From NCBI RefSeq assembly GCF_001927285.1, contig NZ_MSIG01000005.1:124001-188000 (forward strand): 64,000 bases of DNA, written 5' to 3'. Positions 17,970 to 26,105 of this stretch are shown here, piece after piece. Within the stretch, counting starts at the first letter, position 1, and every line of letters starts with the position of its first letter. The position numbers and the translations under genes were made by a program. The notes under the pieces are model-generated. The model did not search any database and was not told the origin of the DNA. It saw only the letters and a program-made list of their open reading frames with translations. The stretch comes from Mongoliimonas terrestris. GTDB lineage: Bacteria; Pseudomonadota; Alphaproteobacteria; Rhizobiales; Pleomorphomonadaceae.

Positions 17970-19499
17970 ATGCCGATCTCCAACGTCGCCTTGCGCACCA
18001 CCATGGCCCAGCTCGCCACCATGCGCTCGCAGCTCGACACGCTGCAGCAGCAGCTCGGCACGGGCAAGAAGGCCGACACCTACGGCGGTCTCGGCGCGCA
18101 GCGCTCCATGTCCGTGTCGTTCCGTGCCCGGGTCGCCGAGGTGGAGAGCTACACCGCCTCCGTCAGCCAGGTGTCCCTGCGGGTGAAGCTGATGGACAGC
18201 GCCCTCAACCGGCTCGGCGAGGTGCCGACCGACATCCGCTCGGCCATCGATCCGAACTCCTACGTGCTCCGCCAGGACGGCAAGACCGACGCCCAGAAGG
18301 TGGCCCGGATCGGCCTCGACGAGGTGATCGGCCTCCTCAACGTGCAGGCCGACGGGCGGTATCTCTTCGCCGGCAAGGACAGCGAGACCAAGCCGGTCGT
18401 GGACCTCAACACCATGCTGGAGGGCGACGGCAGCCGCTACGGCCTGCGCCGCGTCACCGAGGACCGGCTGATCGCCGACCTCGGCGTGGAGGGTCTCGGC
18501 CGGCTGGAGCCCACCGTTGCCGGCGCGACGGCGAGCCTCGACCTGCAGAATCCGCCGTCGGAGGTGTTCGGCTTCTCCATCGCGTCGTTCGAGAACGACC
18601 TCACCGGCACCACGCTCGCCGGCGACGAGACCACCGGCCTCTCGGTCACCTTCTCCGACACGCCGCCCGCGGCGGGCGACACCTTCCGCCTGTCCCTCAA
18701 CAACCCGGACGGCAGCACATCCGCCATCACGCTCACCGCCACCACGGCGGACCCGCCGGCCGACGGCGAATTCCTGATCGGCGCCGACGCCGACGCCACC
18801 GCGGCCAATTTCAACGAGGAACTGACCGCCCAGATCCGGGCGAAGGCCAAGACCGACCTTTCCGCCGCGTCCGCGGTCCAGGCGGGGCGCGAGTTCTTCG
18901 ACACCTACGGCGGGGCCAACCCCAAGCGCATCGACAGCGCCAGCACCGATCCGGCCGATCTTGCCGTCGCCATCGAGCTCCGCGACGGCACGGCGGGCGA
19001 CACGGTCGTGTGGTACCGCGGCTCCAACGAGGCGATCGACCCGGACGATCCCGCCACCAGCCCGCGCAACGACGTGAAGGCCCGCATCGACACCAACGTC
19101 GACATCAGCTACGGCGCCCGCGCCAACGAGGAGGGCTTCCGCACGCTGGTCTCGTCGCTCGCCACCGTGGCGGTGGCGTCCTTCAGCGCCGACGAGCCCA
19201 AGGACGGCGCCCGCTACCAGGCCATCATGGAACGAACCCGCGACGCCCTCGCCTTCGACCAGGGCGCCTCCGGCCCCAAGGACGTGCACGCCGAGATCGC
19301 CGTCGCCGCCAAGGTGGCCAACGACGCCAAGGACCGGCATGCGGTGAACAAGGGCGTGATGCTCGACATGGTCGACGGCATCGAGGGCGTCAGCATGGAG
19401 GAGGTCGCCGCCGAGATCCTGTCGCTGCGCACCCGCATGGAAGCCAGCTACTCCGCCACCGCCCGCATCTCCCAGCTCTCGCTGGTGAACTACCTCTGA
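17970..19499 (+). CDS. flgL: Flagellar hook-associated protein 3 FlgL
   Basis: The protein has 509 residues, clearly longer than the roughly 300-350 residues typical of rhizobial FlgL. The N-terminal flagellin-like D0/D1 helix (MPISNVALRTTMAQLATMRS, then LGTGKKADTYGG) and the C-terminal helix (VSMEEVAAEILSLRTRMEASYSATARISQLSLVNYL) are intact. The extra length is a central, Asp/Thr-rich beta-type insertion (about residues 190-340). FlgL is the second hook-filament junction protein. Confidence 0.92.
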   Translation: MPISNVALRTTMAQLATMRSQLDTLQQQLGTGKKADTYGGLGAQRSMSVSFRARVAEVESYTASVSQVSLRVKLMDSALNRLGEVPTDIRSAIDPNSYVLRQDGKTDAQKVARIGLDEVIGLLNVQADGRYLFAGKDSETKPVVDLNTMLEGDGSRYGLRRVTEDRLIADLGVEGLGRLEPTVAGATASLDLQNPPSEVFGFSIASFENDLTGTTLAGDETTGLSVTFSDTPPAAGDTFRLSLNNPDGSTSAITLTATTADPPADGEFLIGADADATAANFNEELTAQIRAKAKTDLSAASAVQAGREFFDTYGGANPKRIDSASTDPADLAVAIELRDGTAGDTVVWYRGSNEAIDPDDPATSPRNDVKARIDTNVDISYGARANEEGFRTLVSSLATVAVASFSADEPKDGARYQAIMERTRDALAFDQGASGPKDVHAEIAVAAKVANDAKDRHAVNKGVMLDMVDGIEGVSMEEVAAEILSLRTRMEASYSATARISQLSLVNYL

Positions 19500-19532
19500 C
19501 GGGTCGGCAGGCAGCGATCCCGGCCGCCTCGT

Positions 19533-19647
19533 CATCCGACGGAAGTCCGCAGCGCCACCGCCGTCCCGCCCACAACGCCATCCGGCGAAAGTCGGCAGCA
19601 CCACCGCCGCCCCACCCGCATCGTCATCCCGACGAAAGCCGGGATCC
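19533..19647. repeat. 46-bp imperfect tandem repeat (about 2.5 units)
   Basis: Units begin at 19533, 19579 and 19625 with CATCC(C/G)(A/G)CG-AAGTC-type sequence. The first two continue with GCAGC(G/A)CCACCGCCG. The period is exactly 46 bp. The third unit is truncated and resembles the common CATCCCGACGAAAGCCGGGAT alphaproteobacterial hairpin. Confidence 0.7.
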
Positions 19648-19700
19648 AGTCGAAGGCGGTCCGAACCGCACCGGCGTGTCGTTCACGCCCTCAACGCCAC

Positions 19701-19824
19701 CATCGTCATGGTCCGCGCAGGCGGACCACCCACGCATTCCTTCCCGCAGGAAATCGTCCTTGCGCCAGGCCCTCGCCAAACCGCGCATTGCGTGGATGGT
19801 CCGCCTGAAGCGGACCATGACGAC
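19701..19824. repeat. Paired inverted hairpin repeat (REP/BIME-like), locus B
   Basis: Unit 1 (19701-19735) and unit 2 (19790-19824) are inverted copies, 54 bp apart, of the same 35-bp element as locus A at 13276-13404. Hairpin stems GGTCCGC/GCGGACC are conserved, while the 4-nt loops vary. Confidence 0.85.
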
Positions 19825-20053
19825 CGGGAATGTAAGCGGCAGGACGGGATAGGATCGGTCTTTCCGGAGGACGCGATCGGATCGGTCGTTCCGGTCAACC
19901 ATCCACGCACTTCGCAACGCGCCCGAGCCGCCATTCACGTCCCCATCGTCAAGGCCCGCTCGGCGCGAACCGTGACGCAAGGGCACCGAGGGGAGGGCGC
20001 GCGGGGACGGTCGTGGGACGCGAGGGCGATACCGCGCCTCGACCCACCCCGTC

Positions 20054-20425
20054 TCAGCCGGCCGATCCGCGCAGGCCGGCAGCGATGTTGGCGTTGATGA
20101 AGATCAGGGAGGTGAGCTTGTCCGGCTGCGGGTCCGAAAGCACCCGCATGGAATGGGAGAAGATGAACACGGCCATGTTGGCCACGTTGGTCTTCACCTC
20201 CGGCGGCAGCGGATTGTCCGCGCGCGTGGCCGAGGTGGCCAGGATGGTCCAGAGTTTCCGGTTGAAGGTGATCGCGTCGTCGAGGTCGGCGCGGCCCTGG
20301 TCCCAGTTGTCCCGCACCGCCTGCAGCCTGGCGGCCGCCTTGATCAGCAGCGAAGCTTCGAGCTCACGCGGATTTGCCGTCGTCTGCTGGGTCCGCTGAT
20401 ACGCTTGAGCTACCTGATTGTACAT
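20054..20425 (-). CDS. flaF: Flagellar biosynthesis regulator FlaF
   Basis: The protein has 123 residues. The start MYNQVAQAYQRTQQTTANPRE and the region ATRADNPLPPEVKTNVANMAVFIFSHS are characteristic of FlaF. In Caulobacter FlaF is needed for flagellin production and secretion and opposes FlbT. The gene begins 62 bp inside the end of flbT, implying translational coupling. Confidence 0.92.
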   Translation of the reverse strand: MYNQVAQAYQRTQQTTANPRELEASLLIKAAARLQAVRDNWDQGRADLDDAITFNRKLWTILATSATRADNPLPPEVKTNVANMAVFIFSHSMRVLSDPQPDKLTSLIFINANIAAGLRGSAG

Positions 20426-20801
20426 GGCTTATCAGCTTCTGCTCGTACTCGATAAGGGCGCGGGCTTCTTTTAGAGCTTTGTACAAGGAGTTGCTTAAGA
20501 TATTGTTACTTATCCGCGTGACATACGGTATAGCACTTGGCGCAGCTTCGATGATGTCGCGCACGAACTCGAAGTATTCTTCCTGGAACTTGGTGACTTC
20601 CTTGGAAAGATACATCAGTTGTACTGCGAGATAGATTCGCTTGGCAGGGCTGTCCGCGGTCTTGGCCGTGAGGATATCCTTCTCGCGAAGGATGGGCGCA
20701 TTGCCTTCGATGAAGAGGCGCGTGCGCTGGTTGTCGTTCGTGATGACCGACTCGCCGATGATGATCCGTTCGCCGGGCTTCAGTTCAACCTTGAGTGCCA
20801 T
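20364..20801 (-). CDS. flbT: Flagellin mRNA regulator FlbT
   Basis: The protein has 145 residues. The start MALKVELKPGERIIIGESVITN and the segment RIYLAVQLMYLSKEV are typical of FlbT, which in Caulobacter binds flagellin mRNA 5' UTRs and promotes decay until assembly permits. It lies directly downstream of a flagellin gene (36-bp gap) and overlaps flaF by 62 bp. The 3' half (about 20430-20620) is markedly less GC-rich, with TTA/ATA codons rare elsewhere in this window. Confidence 0.93.
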   Translation of the reverse strand: MALKVELKPGERIIIGESVITNDNQRTRLFIEGNAPILREKDILTAKTADSPAKRIYLAVQLMYLSKEVTKFQEEYFEFVRDIIEAAPSAIPYVTRISNNILSNSLYKALKEARALIEYEQKLISHVQSGSSSVSADPADDGKSA

Positions 20802-20837
20802 CTCGTCCGTCCCCTTTCTGGGGCAGAACGGACCGAC

Positions 20838-21989
20838 TTATCCGAGAAGCCTGAGGACGCCCTGGTCGGCCTCGCTCGAGATGGTCAGCGCGTTCGCCGA
20901 AAACTGTTGCCGCAGCTGAAGGGCCAGCAGGTTCGCCGCCTCCTCGTCCTTGTCGGCCGCCGTCAAGGTTTCCGATCCGCTGATCAGCGTACCGGCGAAC
21001 CCTTTCATAAAGCTTTCCCGGTTCTGAAGGATCGTGAGATTCATACCCAAGCTGGTGGCGTCCAGCCGCAGCGTCTCGCGGGCGGCCTTCATCACGTCCG
21101 TCAGCGCCTCCGCGTTCGCCGCCTCGAACCAGCTGCTCTTCTCGCCGGGGAGGGTGGCGAGGGTCTCGGTGCCTCCGCCATTGGTGGAGGTCAGCGTCAC
21201 GTTGGCGGCCGCCTCGAAGGTGACGGTGCCGTCGGTGAAGCTCGCCCGAAGGCCGACGTCGAGCTTGGTGAAGGCGCGGGTCAGGTCGCCGACCGTGGTG
21301 GTGGCCGTGATGGTCAGGCTCGCCAGCACGGTGCCGTCGCTGTCGGTCGCCGCCAGTTCGTCGCCCTCTGCGAACACCCCGAGCGCGTCGACGAGCCGAG
21401 AATTCTCGGCAAGCGGCTCGCCGCCGTTCTGCAGGGCGAGACTCGCCCGTCCGATCGCGCCTTCCTCCAGGCGGGGCAGGCCGAGGCGGCCGGTGATGTC
21501 GGTGTAGTCCACCGCCTCGATGGCGAGGGCGTCCACCCGGTCGTCGCTGAAATAGAGCTTCAGGTCGTTGCCGGGGCCACCGAGCAGGTTTTTGCCCTGG
21601 TAGCCGCTGTCCTCCGCGATGCCTTCCAGATCCGTCAGCGCCTCGTTGAAGGTCTTGGCGAGGGCCGCGCGGTCGAACGCGTTCGGGTTCTCCGCCGCCC
21701 GGCCGATCAGCGCGTTGGCGGCGTCCACCACCTTCTGCATGGCGGTGATGCCGTTGTCCGCGGCCTTCACCACCTGGATGCCCTGGCCCAGCTGCTCCAC
21801 CACCCGGCTGAGCGCCGCTGCCTGGTCGCTGAGGGAGCGGCCGGTGAAGTAGGCGCTCGGGTCGTCCACCGCGGTGTTCACGCGCTTGCCGGTGCCGATG
21901 CGTTCCCCGGAAATCCTCGCCTGCTCGATGGCCGTCTGCATGGCGAGCAGCGTGTTGCGATTGGCGCGGGTCATGGAAACGTCGGACAT
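20838..21989 (-). CDS. Flagellin, divergent long form
   Basis: The protein has 383 residues, about 106 longer than the two neighbouring flagellins and more divergent. N-terminal flagellin features are IGTGKRVNTAVDDPSAYFTGRSLSDQAAALSRV and the GITAMQKVVDAA helix. The C terminus has DEEAANLLALQLRQQFSANALTISSEADQGVLRLLG. The additional central region (about 170-290) is Thr/Ala-rich. Two tandem CtrA-type boxes sit upstream, unlike the other two flagellins, so it may be expressed at a different stage. It is likely a minor or proximal filament subunit. Confidence 0.9.
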   Translation of the reverse strand: MSDVSMTRANRNTLLAMQTAIEQARISGERIGTGKRVNTAVDDPSAYFTGRSLSDQAAALSRVVEQLGQGIQVVKAADNGITAMQKVVDAANALIGRAAENPNAFDRAALAKTFNEALTDLEGIAEDSGYQGKNLLGGPGNDLKLYFSDDRVDALAIEAVDYTDITGRLGLPRLEEGAIGRASLALQNGGEPLAENSRLVDALGVFAEGDELAATDSDGTVLASLTITATTTVGDLTRAFTKLDVGLRASFTDGTVTFEAAANVTLTSTNGGGTETLATLPGEKSSWFEAANAEALTDVMKAARETLRLDATSLGMNLTILQNRESFMKGFAGTLISGSETLTAADKDEEAANLLALQLRQQFSANALTISSEADQGVLRLLG

Positions 21990-22014
21990 GGGAGCGGTCT
22001 CGGCCTCATGCGGG

Positions 22015-22029
22015 TTAACACCCTGATAA
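22015..22029. promoter_or_regulatory. CtrA-like box TTAA-N7-ATAA
   Basis: One mismatch from TTAA-N7-TTAA, 26 bp upstream of the long flagellin start, in tandem with the perfect box at 22051. Confidence 0.4.
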
Positions 22030-22050
22030 CCATGTTAGGAGCGCTATGGG

Positions 22051-22065
22051 TTAACGAACCCTTAA
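22051..22065. promoter_or_regulatory. Perfect CtrA box upstream of long flagellin gene
   Basis: TTAA (22051-22054) and TTAA (22062-22065) are exactly 7 bases apart, 62 bp upstream of the flagellin start at 21989. Position fits a promoter-proximal CtrA site. Confidence 0.65.
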
Positions 22066-22150
22066 GCCGCCCGAAACCGCTGGGGAGAACCGCGCGCGAC
22101 CCCTCGAGTCGGGCTTCCCGTGCCGCCGCGCGAGGGCAGGGCGAACGGAA

Positions 22151-22178
22151 ACGGGCGGAGCGTCGCCGCCCCGCCCGT
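22151..22178 (-). terminator. Hairpin downstream of second flagellin gene
   Basis: ACGGGCGG (22151-22158) pairs with CCGCCCGT (22171-22178). Reading on the minus strand the stem is followed by TTTCCG. It lies 58 bp past the stop of the flagellin at 22236, so it is a plausible terminator with a short T-tract. Confidence 0.45.
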
Positions 22179-22235
22179 CCGGACGTTCGCTGTCGGGAAA
22201 GCGCCTCGCCGGCGCCGTCCCGGTTCCGATTCGGC

Positions 22236-23069
22236 TTAGCCGAGAAGCCGCAGCACGTTCTGGTCGGCCTGGCTGGCGAAGGACAAGGCCGTGGACGACA
22301 ACTGCTGTCGTGTGTTGAGCGCCAAGAGTTTGGCGCCTTCCTCGTTCTGGTCGGCGAGCGTCAGCCTGTCGGAGCCGGTCTGCAGCGTGTTGACCATCGC
22401 CTTGGTGTAGTCCTGGCGGATCTGCACGCTGGAAAGGTTGGTACCGAAGGTCGACGCCTGGGTGCGCAGGGTGGTCAGCGCGGTATTGAGCGAGTCGATC
22501 GTGGTGTTGATGCTCGCGTCGCCGTCGTCGCCCACGGACCAGTCCTCGACCGCGGCCAGCGACAGGTTCGACACCGAGGTCCAGCTCACGCCGCTTATGG
22601 TCAGCGAGTTCTGGGCGTCGCTGGTGCGCTCGTTGAAGATCACCTTCAACTCGTCGCCGTTGAGGAGGTTCTTGCCCTTGTAGCCGGAGTCCTCGGCGAT
22701 GTCCTCGATCTGCGTGAGCAGATTGTTGTACTCGCTGGCGAAGGTGTTCCGGTCGGTGGTCGAGGCGCTGGCGAGGGCCTGGTTGGCCTTGGCCTTGGCG
22801 CTGTCGACCAGCTTCTGGATGGCCTTAATGCCTTCGTCCGCGGCCTTCAGGGTCTGGACGGCCTGCCCCATGTCGTCGAGCAGCGTGGTCAAGTCGTTGG
22901 CGCGGTCGCTGAGGGCGGCGGCGGTGAAGAAGTTGCCCGGATTGTCGAGGGCCGAGTTGACCTTCTTGCCGGTCGCCAGGCGGTTCTGGACCACCTCCTG
23001 CACGCTCGAGGTCTGCTGCAGGGCCAGAAGGTTGGCGCGGACGCCGGCAGCAAGTGTGACAGAATTCAT
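22236..23069 (-). CDS. Flagellin (short, 277 aa)
   Basis: The N-terminal D0/D1 region includes RLATGKKVNSALDNPGNFFT and MGQAVQTLKAADEGIKAIQK. The C-terminal D1/D0 region ends QLSSTALSFASQADQNVLRLLG. Only a small variable centre is present, so the D2/D3 outer domains are nearly absent, as in many rhizobial flagellins. It is the same length as the neighbouring flagellin at 23246-24079 and closely similar in both termini, so this is a tandem duplication. It is secreted by the flagellar export apparatus and forms the filament. Confidence 0.95.
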   Translation of the reverse strand: MNSVTLAAGVRANLLALQQTSSVQEVVQNRLATGKKVNSALDNPGNFFTAAALSDRANDLTTLLDDMGQAVQTLKAADEGIKAIQKLVDSAKAKANQALASASTTDRNTFASEYNNLLTQIEDIAEDSGYKGKNLLNGDELKVIFNERTSDAQNSLTISGVSWTSVSNLSLAAVEDWSVGDDGDASINTTIDSLNTALTTLRTQASTFGTNLSSVQIRQDYTKAMVNTLQTGSDRLTLADQNEEGAKLLALNTRQQLSSTALSFASQADQNVLRLLG

Positions 23070-23178
23070 GTCGAAGATCCCGTTCTAGGCATTTCAACCG
23101 CCTCGTTCTGGGCGGCTCGGGATCGATCCTGGCGGCTTAACCTCAAAAATGCGTAAACCGGAATTGTTAAAGCGCGCG

Positions 23179-23213
23179 GCGACACCGGCGAGGGAAGCCC
23201 CCGCCGGTGTCGC
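23179..23213. terminator. Strong 12-bp hairpin between flagellin genes
   Basis: GCGACACCGGCG (23179-23190) pairs perfectly with CGCCGGTGTCGC (23202-23213) around an 11-nt loop. It is 33 bp downstream of the minus-strand flagellin stop at 23246. The T-tract is better on the plus side (ATTTTG), so direction is ambiguous, but termination of the first flagellin transcript is the obvious role. Confidence 0.6.
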
Positions 23214-23245
23214 ATTTTGCGTGACGCGTTAAGTCTTCGCCGCGA

Positions 23246-24079
23246 TCAGAACAGGCGGAGCACGTTCTGCTCGGCCTGCGAGGCCAGCGACAACGCTGTC
23301 GAGGCAAGGCTCTGGCGGGTCTGCAGGGCCAGAAGCTTGGCGCCTTCCTCGTTGCTGTCCGCGTTCACCAGCTTGTCGCCACCCTCCTGGAGAGTGTTGA
23401 TCATGTTCTTGGTGAAGTTCTGCCGGTTCTCCACCACGGTCAGGTTCGTACCGAAGGTCGAAGCCTGGTTGCGCAGGGTGGTGAGGGCGGAGGTCAGCGA
23501 GGTCAGGGTGGTCTCGATGGCGGTATCGCCGTCGTCGTCCGCGGTCCAGTCGGCCGCTTCGGAGAGCGACAGGCCGCTGGAGGCGTCGCCGTAGCTCACG
23601 CCGCTGATCGACATGGTGTTCTTGTCGGTGCCAGTCTTTTCGTTGAACGTCACCACCAGGCTGTCGCCGGCAAGCAGGTTCTTGCCCTTGTAGCCGCTGT
23701 CGTTGGCGATGCCTTCGATCTGCGTGAGGAGGTCGTTGTACTCCGACGCGAACTTGGCGCGGTCGGTGGTCGACGACGTCTGGGCGGCCTGGTTCGCCTT
23801 CGCCTTGGCGGCTTCGACGAGCGTGGTGATGCTCTTGATGCCTTCGTCGGCGGCCTTCAGCGTCTGCACCGCCTGGCCCATGTCGTCCAGGAGGGTGGAG
23901 AGGTCGTTGGCGCGGTCGTTGAGCGAGGCGGCCGTGAAGAAGGAGTTCGGGTTGTCGAGAGCCGAATTGACCTTCTTGCCAGTGGCAAGACGGTTCTGGG
24001 TCTCAGACATCAGGTTGGCGGTCTGCTGCAGCGAGATGAGGTTCGCACGCACGCCCTGAGAGATAGTAACGCCAGCCAT
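23246..24079 (-). CDS. Flagellin (short, 277 aa)
   Basis: Paralogue of the flagellin at 22236-23069. It has the start MAGVTISQGVRANLISLQQT and RLATGKKVNSALDNPNSFFT, with C-terminal SLASTALSLASQAEQNVLRLF. Its 5' region (24080-24300) is the most AT-rich DNA of the flagellar locus, consistent with a strong promoter and a long untranslated leader that FlbT could target. This is probably the major filament subunit; the order of abundance is inference. Confidence 0.95.
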   Translation of the reverse strand: MAGVTISQGVRANLISLQQTANLMSETQNRLATGKKVNSALDNPNSFFTAASLNDRANDLSTLLDDMGQAVQTLKAADEGIKSITTLVEAAKAKANQAAQTSSTTDRAKFASEYNDLLTQIEGIANDSGYKGKNLLAGDSLVVTFNEKTGTDKNTMSISGVSYGDASSGLSLSEAADWTADDDGDTAIETTLTSLTSALTTLRNQASTFGTNLTVVENRQNFTKNMINTLQEGGDKLVNADSNEEGAKLLALQTRQSLASTALSLASQAEQNVLRLF

Positions 24080-24477
24080 AGTTCTGGTCCTTTCTGGTCT
24101 TCGATACGCTTCTCGTCCTGAGAAGTGAGACCATTAGGCCGGCTGACATGTAATGATATCTGAATATATCTAGTTAACAGGCATACAGGTTAATCCGGAA
24201 CTACTGTTTACCATATGAGATATACGATGAATGGGCTGTTTACGTTAAGCAAACGAAACGCTTAACTATAAGTCCGGGCGCGGTTTCGGCGAGTATATCT
24301 TTCATCAACCATCCCGTTTGCGTCTTGCGAGGCAAATTGCGACGGCTGCGAAAACCGGCATGAAGCCACAAGCGGCACGGAAACGGCCGAACGGGTGCCG
24401 CCGCGGCCGACAATCGGCAGCAAGGGCGGACCGGGGGAGGGTGGTCTTGGCGTGTGGCGCGGGTCGTAAGCGGCGGA
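24080..24477. other. AT-rich leader/promoter region of first flagellin gene
   Basis: This 398-bp region is unusually AT-rich near 24130-24300, with several TTAA motifs (24174-24271) but none at CtrA spacing. No sigma-54 promoter consensus is seen. Toward the 24478 end it becomes GC-rich again. No gene is apparent. Confidence 0.5.
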
Positions 24478-25284
24478 TCAGCGCTTCAGGGCGCGCCGGA
24501 CCTTCATGCGCGCGGAAGCCTTGCCGGCGCGGCGGGCGGGGCCCACGTGATGGATGAACTCGTCGATCACCACTGAAAGGCTGCCGCCGCACTGGAGCCA
24601 GCGGTGACAGAAGGCATAGTCTTCGCCGAGCGTGACGGTGCCGGTGTTCGGTACCGCGTCGAAGCAGCGGATATAGCTGCCGTCGAGGCCCATGGCGCGC
24701 ACGACCGCCGGGGCGGTCCGATCGTGGATGTCGGGAAGCGTATCCCGCATGGTCTCCAGCACGATGCGCTCGATCAGGAGGGCGCCCGTGCCGCACCGGC
24801 TGACCGGCGCGAAAGAGCCCTCATGATCGACCAGCCGCGGCGTGGTGCCGTCCTCCGCGTCGACGCCGATCCGGAACGCGTCCTTGTTGGGGATGTATTC
24901 GTTCGAGGCGATCTCGACGATGCGCATGTCGTTGAAGCGGCGCGCCATCTTGACCACCAGGTCGCCTTTCAGCGACCGCGCCGGATAGACCGCGCCGACC
25001 ACCGGCTTGCCGCTGTCCAGCATCTTGTCCATCAGCGGCGGGAAGAAGCCCATGTCGCTGTCGAGGAAGAAGAGGTGCGTGAAGGTCGGGTCGTTCAGCA
25101 CACGGGACGCGAAGATGTTGCGGACGAGGCGAAGATCGAAGGTCTCGATGAAGTCGAGTTCGAACCGCACGTCCGGCCGCCGCACCGCGTAGGTCTCGAT
25201 CAGTTGCAGCACGCTCGAGCAATAGTCGGCGCAAAGGTCGCCGTTCGCGGTGGGCGTGGCAATCAGGATGCGGGCGGGCGCCAT
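24478..25284 (-). CDS. GT-A-type glycosyltransferase-like protein, paralogue 4 of 4
   Basis: The protein has 268 residues from ATG 25284 (MAPARILIATPTANGD). It has a Rossmann-like N terminus, then R-x3-A-x3-L-x-D-x3-TH before LFFLDSDMGF, with a DxD motif at 75-77. It continues with KPVVGAVYP, then CGTGALLIERIVLETM and GEDYAFCHRW near the C terminus. These are the hallmarks of a GT-A-fold sugar transferase (metal-binding DxD, late ED base motif). A basic tail RRAGKASARMKVRRALKR is unique to this copy. It is last in a four-gene operon of homologues next to the flagellins. Flagellin glycosylation is the likely role; sugar and acceptor are unknown. Confidence 0.7.
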   Translation of the reverse strand: MAPARILIATPTANGDLCADYCSSVLQLIETYAVRRPDVRFELDFIETFDLRLVRNIFASRVLNDPTFTHLFFLDSDMGFFPPLMDKMLDSGKPVVGAVYPARSLKGDLVVKMARRFNDMRIVEIASNEYIPNKDAFRIGVDAEDGTTPRLVDHEGSFAPVSRCGTGALLIERIVLETMRDTLPDIHDRTAPAVVRAMGLDGSYIRCFDAVPNTGTVTLGEDYAFCHRWLQCGGSLSVVIDEFIHHVGPARRAGKASARMKVRRALKR

Positions 25285-25298
25285 CGCGGGTCCTCGCG

Positions 25299-26081
25299 TC
25301 AGAGGAAGCCGAGCTTCAGCTTGCTGGCGAAATGGCCGATGAAGCGATGCTCGGAGAAGCGGGTGACCATGGCCTCCACGTTGGTCCAGATCTCGCCGCC
25401 GCAATCTTCCGTCCAGAAGCGCGCGAACCCCGCGCCCTCGGCCACCTCGTCGGCGCGCCGGATGGAGGCATGCTCGAAACACTCGATGATGAGGTCGCCG
25501 TCGTAGCCGAGCTTGCCGTAGTCGCTCCGCTTCTCGCGGATGACGATGTCGGGGCGCTTCTCGGCCAGCCGCTCCAGGGCGTCGCGGCGGATGAGGAGGA
25601 TGCCGGCGCCGCAGGTCTTCACCCGGGCGAAGGCGCCGCGCATCACCGGCGCCGGGCCGTTGGGACCGGGTGCCAGCACAAGGTCCTCGTCGCCGCCCAC
25701 ATAGGTGGCCGCCAGGGCCTCCGCCATGTTGGCGTCATCCACCTTGCGCGCCGCCTCGAGGAAGGCCTGCCGGTCGAAGGTGCGGGTGGGGTAGGGGCAG
25801 GCGACCACCGGCTTGTCGAAGGTGATCATCTGCTCCACGGTCTCCGGCGAGACCGCCATGTCGGGATCCACCAGCAGAAGATGGCTGACGGCGGTGTCGG
25901 CGAGCGCCTGGCTCGCCAGCGCGTTGCGGCAGAAGCCCATCAGCGTGCCGCTGGCCAGCTTGTGCACCATCGGCGTGTTCGGCCGCTTGCGGCGCATGTG
26001 ATCGATCGTCTTCACCACCATCTGGAAATGCACGGTGGTGATGAGACCACGGGCGTTCGGGGTGCCGAACAGGATCGCCAT
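25299..26081 (-). CDS. GT-A-type glycosyltransferase-like protein, paralogue 3 of 4
   Basis: The protein has 260 residues (MAILFGTPNARGLITTVHFQ). It shares the family block RNALASQALADTAVSHLLLVDPDM with a DPD motif at 72-74, KPVVACPYP, CGAGILLIRRDALERL, and a C-terminal FWTEDCGGEIW segment. The terminal GHFASKLKLGFL resembles that of paralogue 1. It lacks the G-F after the DxD (has AV). It is 14 bp upstream of the next gene, so tightly co-transcribed. Confidence 0.7.
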   Translation of the reverse strand: MAILFGTPNARGLITTVHFQMVVKTIDHMRRKRPNTPMVHKLASGTLMGFCRNALASQALADTAVSHLLLVDPDMAVSPETVEQMITFDKPVVACPYPTRTFDRQAFLEAARKVDDANMAEALAATYVGGDEDLVLAPGPNGPAPVMRGAFARVKTCGAGILLIRRDALERLAEKRPDIVIREKRSDYGKLGYDGDLIIECFEHASIRRADEVAEGAGFARFWTEDCGGEIWTNVEAMVTRFSEHRFIGHFASKLKLGFL

Positions 26082-26105
26082 CGCAGTTTTTCCGCCTCAA
26101 GCGCC

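Larger units (their letters stand above)
19500..20053. other. Repeat-rich intergenic region after flgL
   Basis: This 554-bp gap separates convergent flgL and flaF. It holds a 46-bp imperfect tandem repeat, the second paired hairpin element and short direct repeats around 19848-19900 (GATCGGTC-TTCCGG). I see no gene in it. Open frames here have no protein features. Confidence 0.7.

Noticed and set aside
15993..19604. 1203-codon open frame on the minus strand
   Set aside because: It is antisense to flgE end, flgK and flgL, whose proteins are clearly recognisable. The antisense translation is Gly/Val/Arg/Asp-rich without any domain, a GC-driven shadow.
23080..23092. GG-N10-GC sigma-54-like pair upstream of the second flagellin
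   Set aside because: Only the invariant dinucleotides match, and the predicted start would be less than 10 bases from the ATG, leaving no ribosome-binding site.
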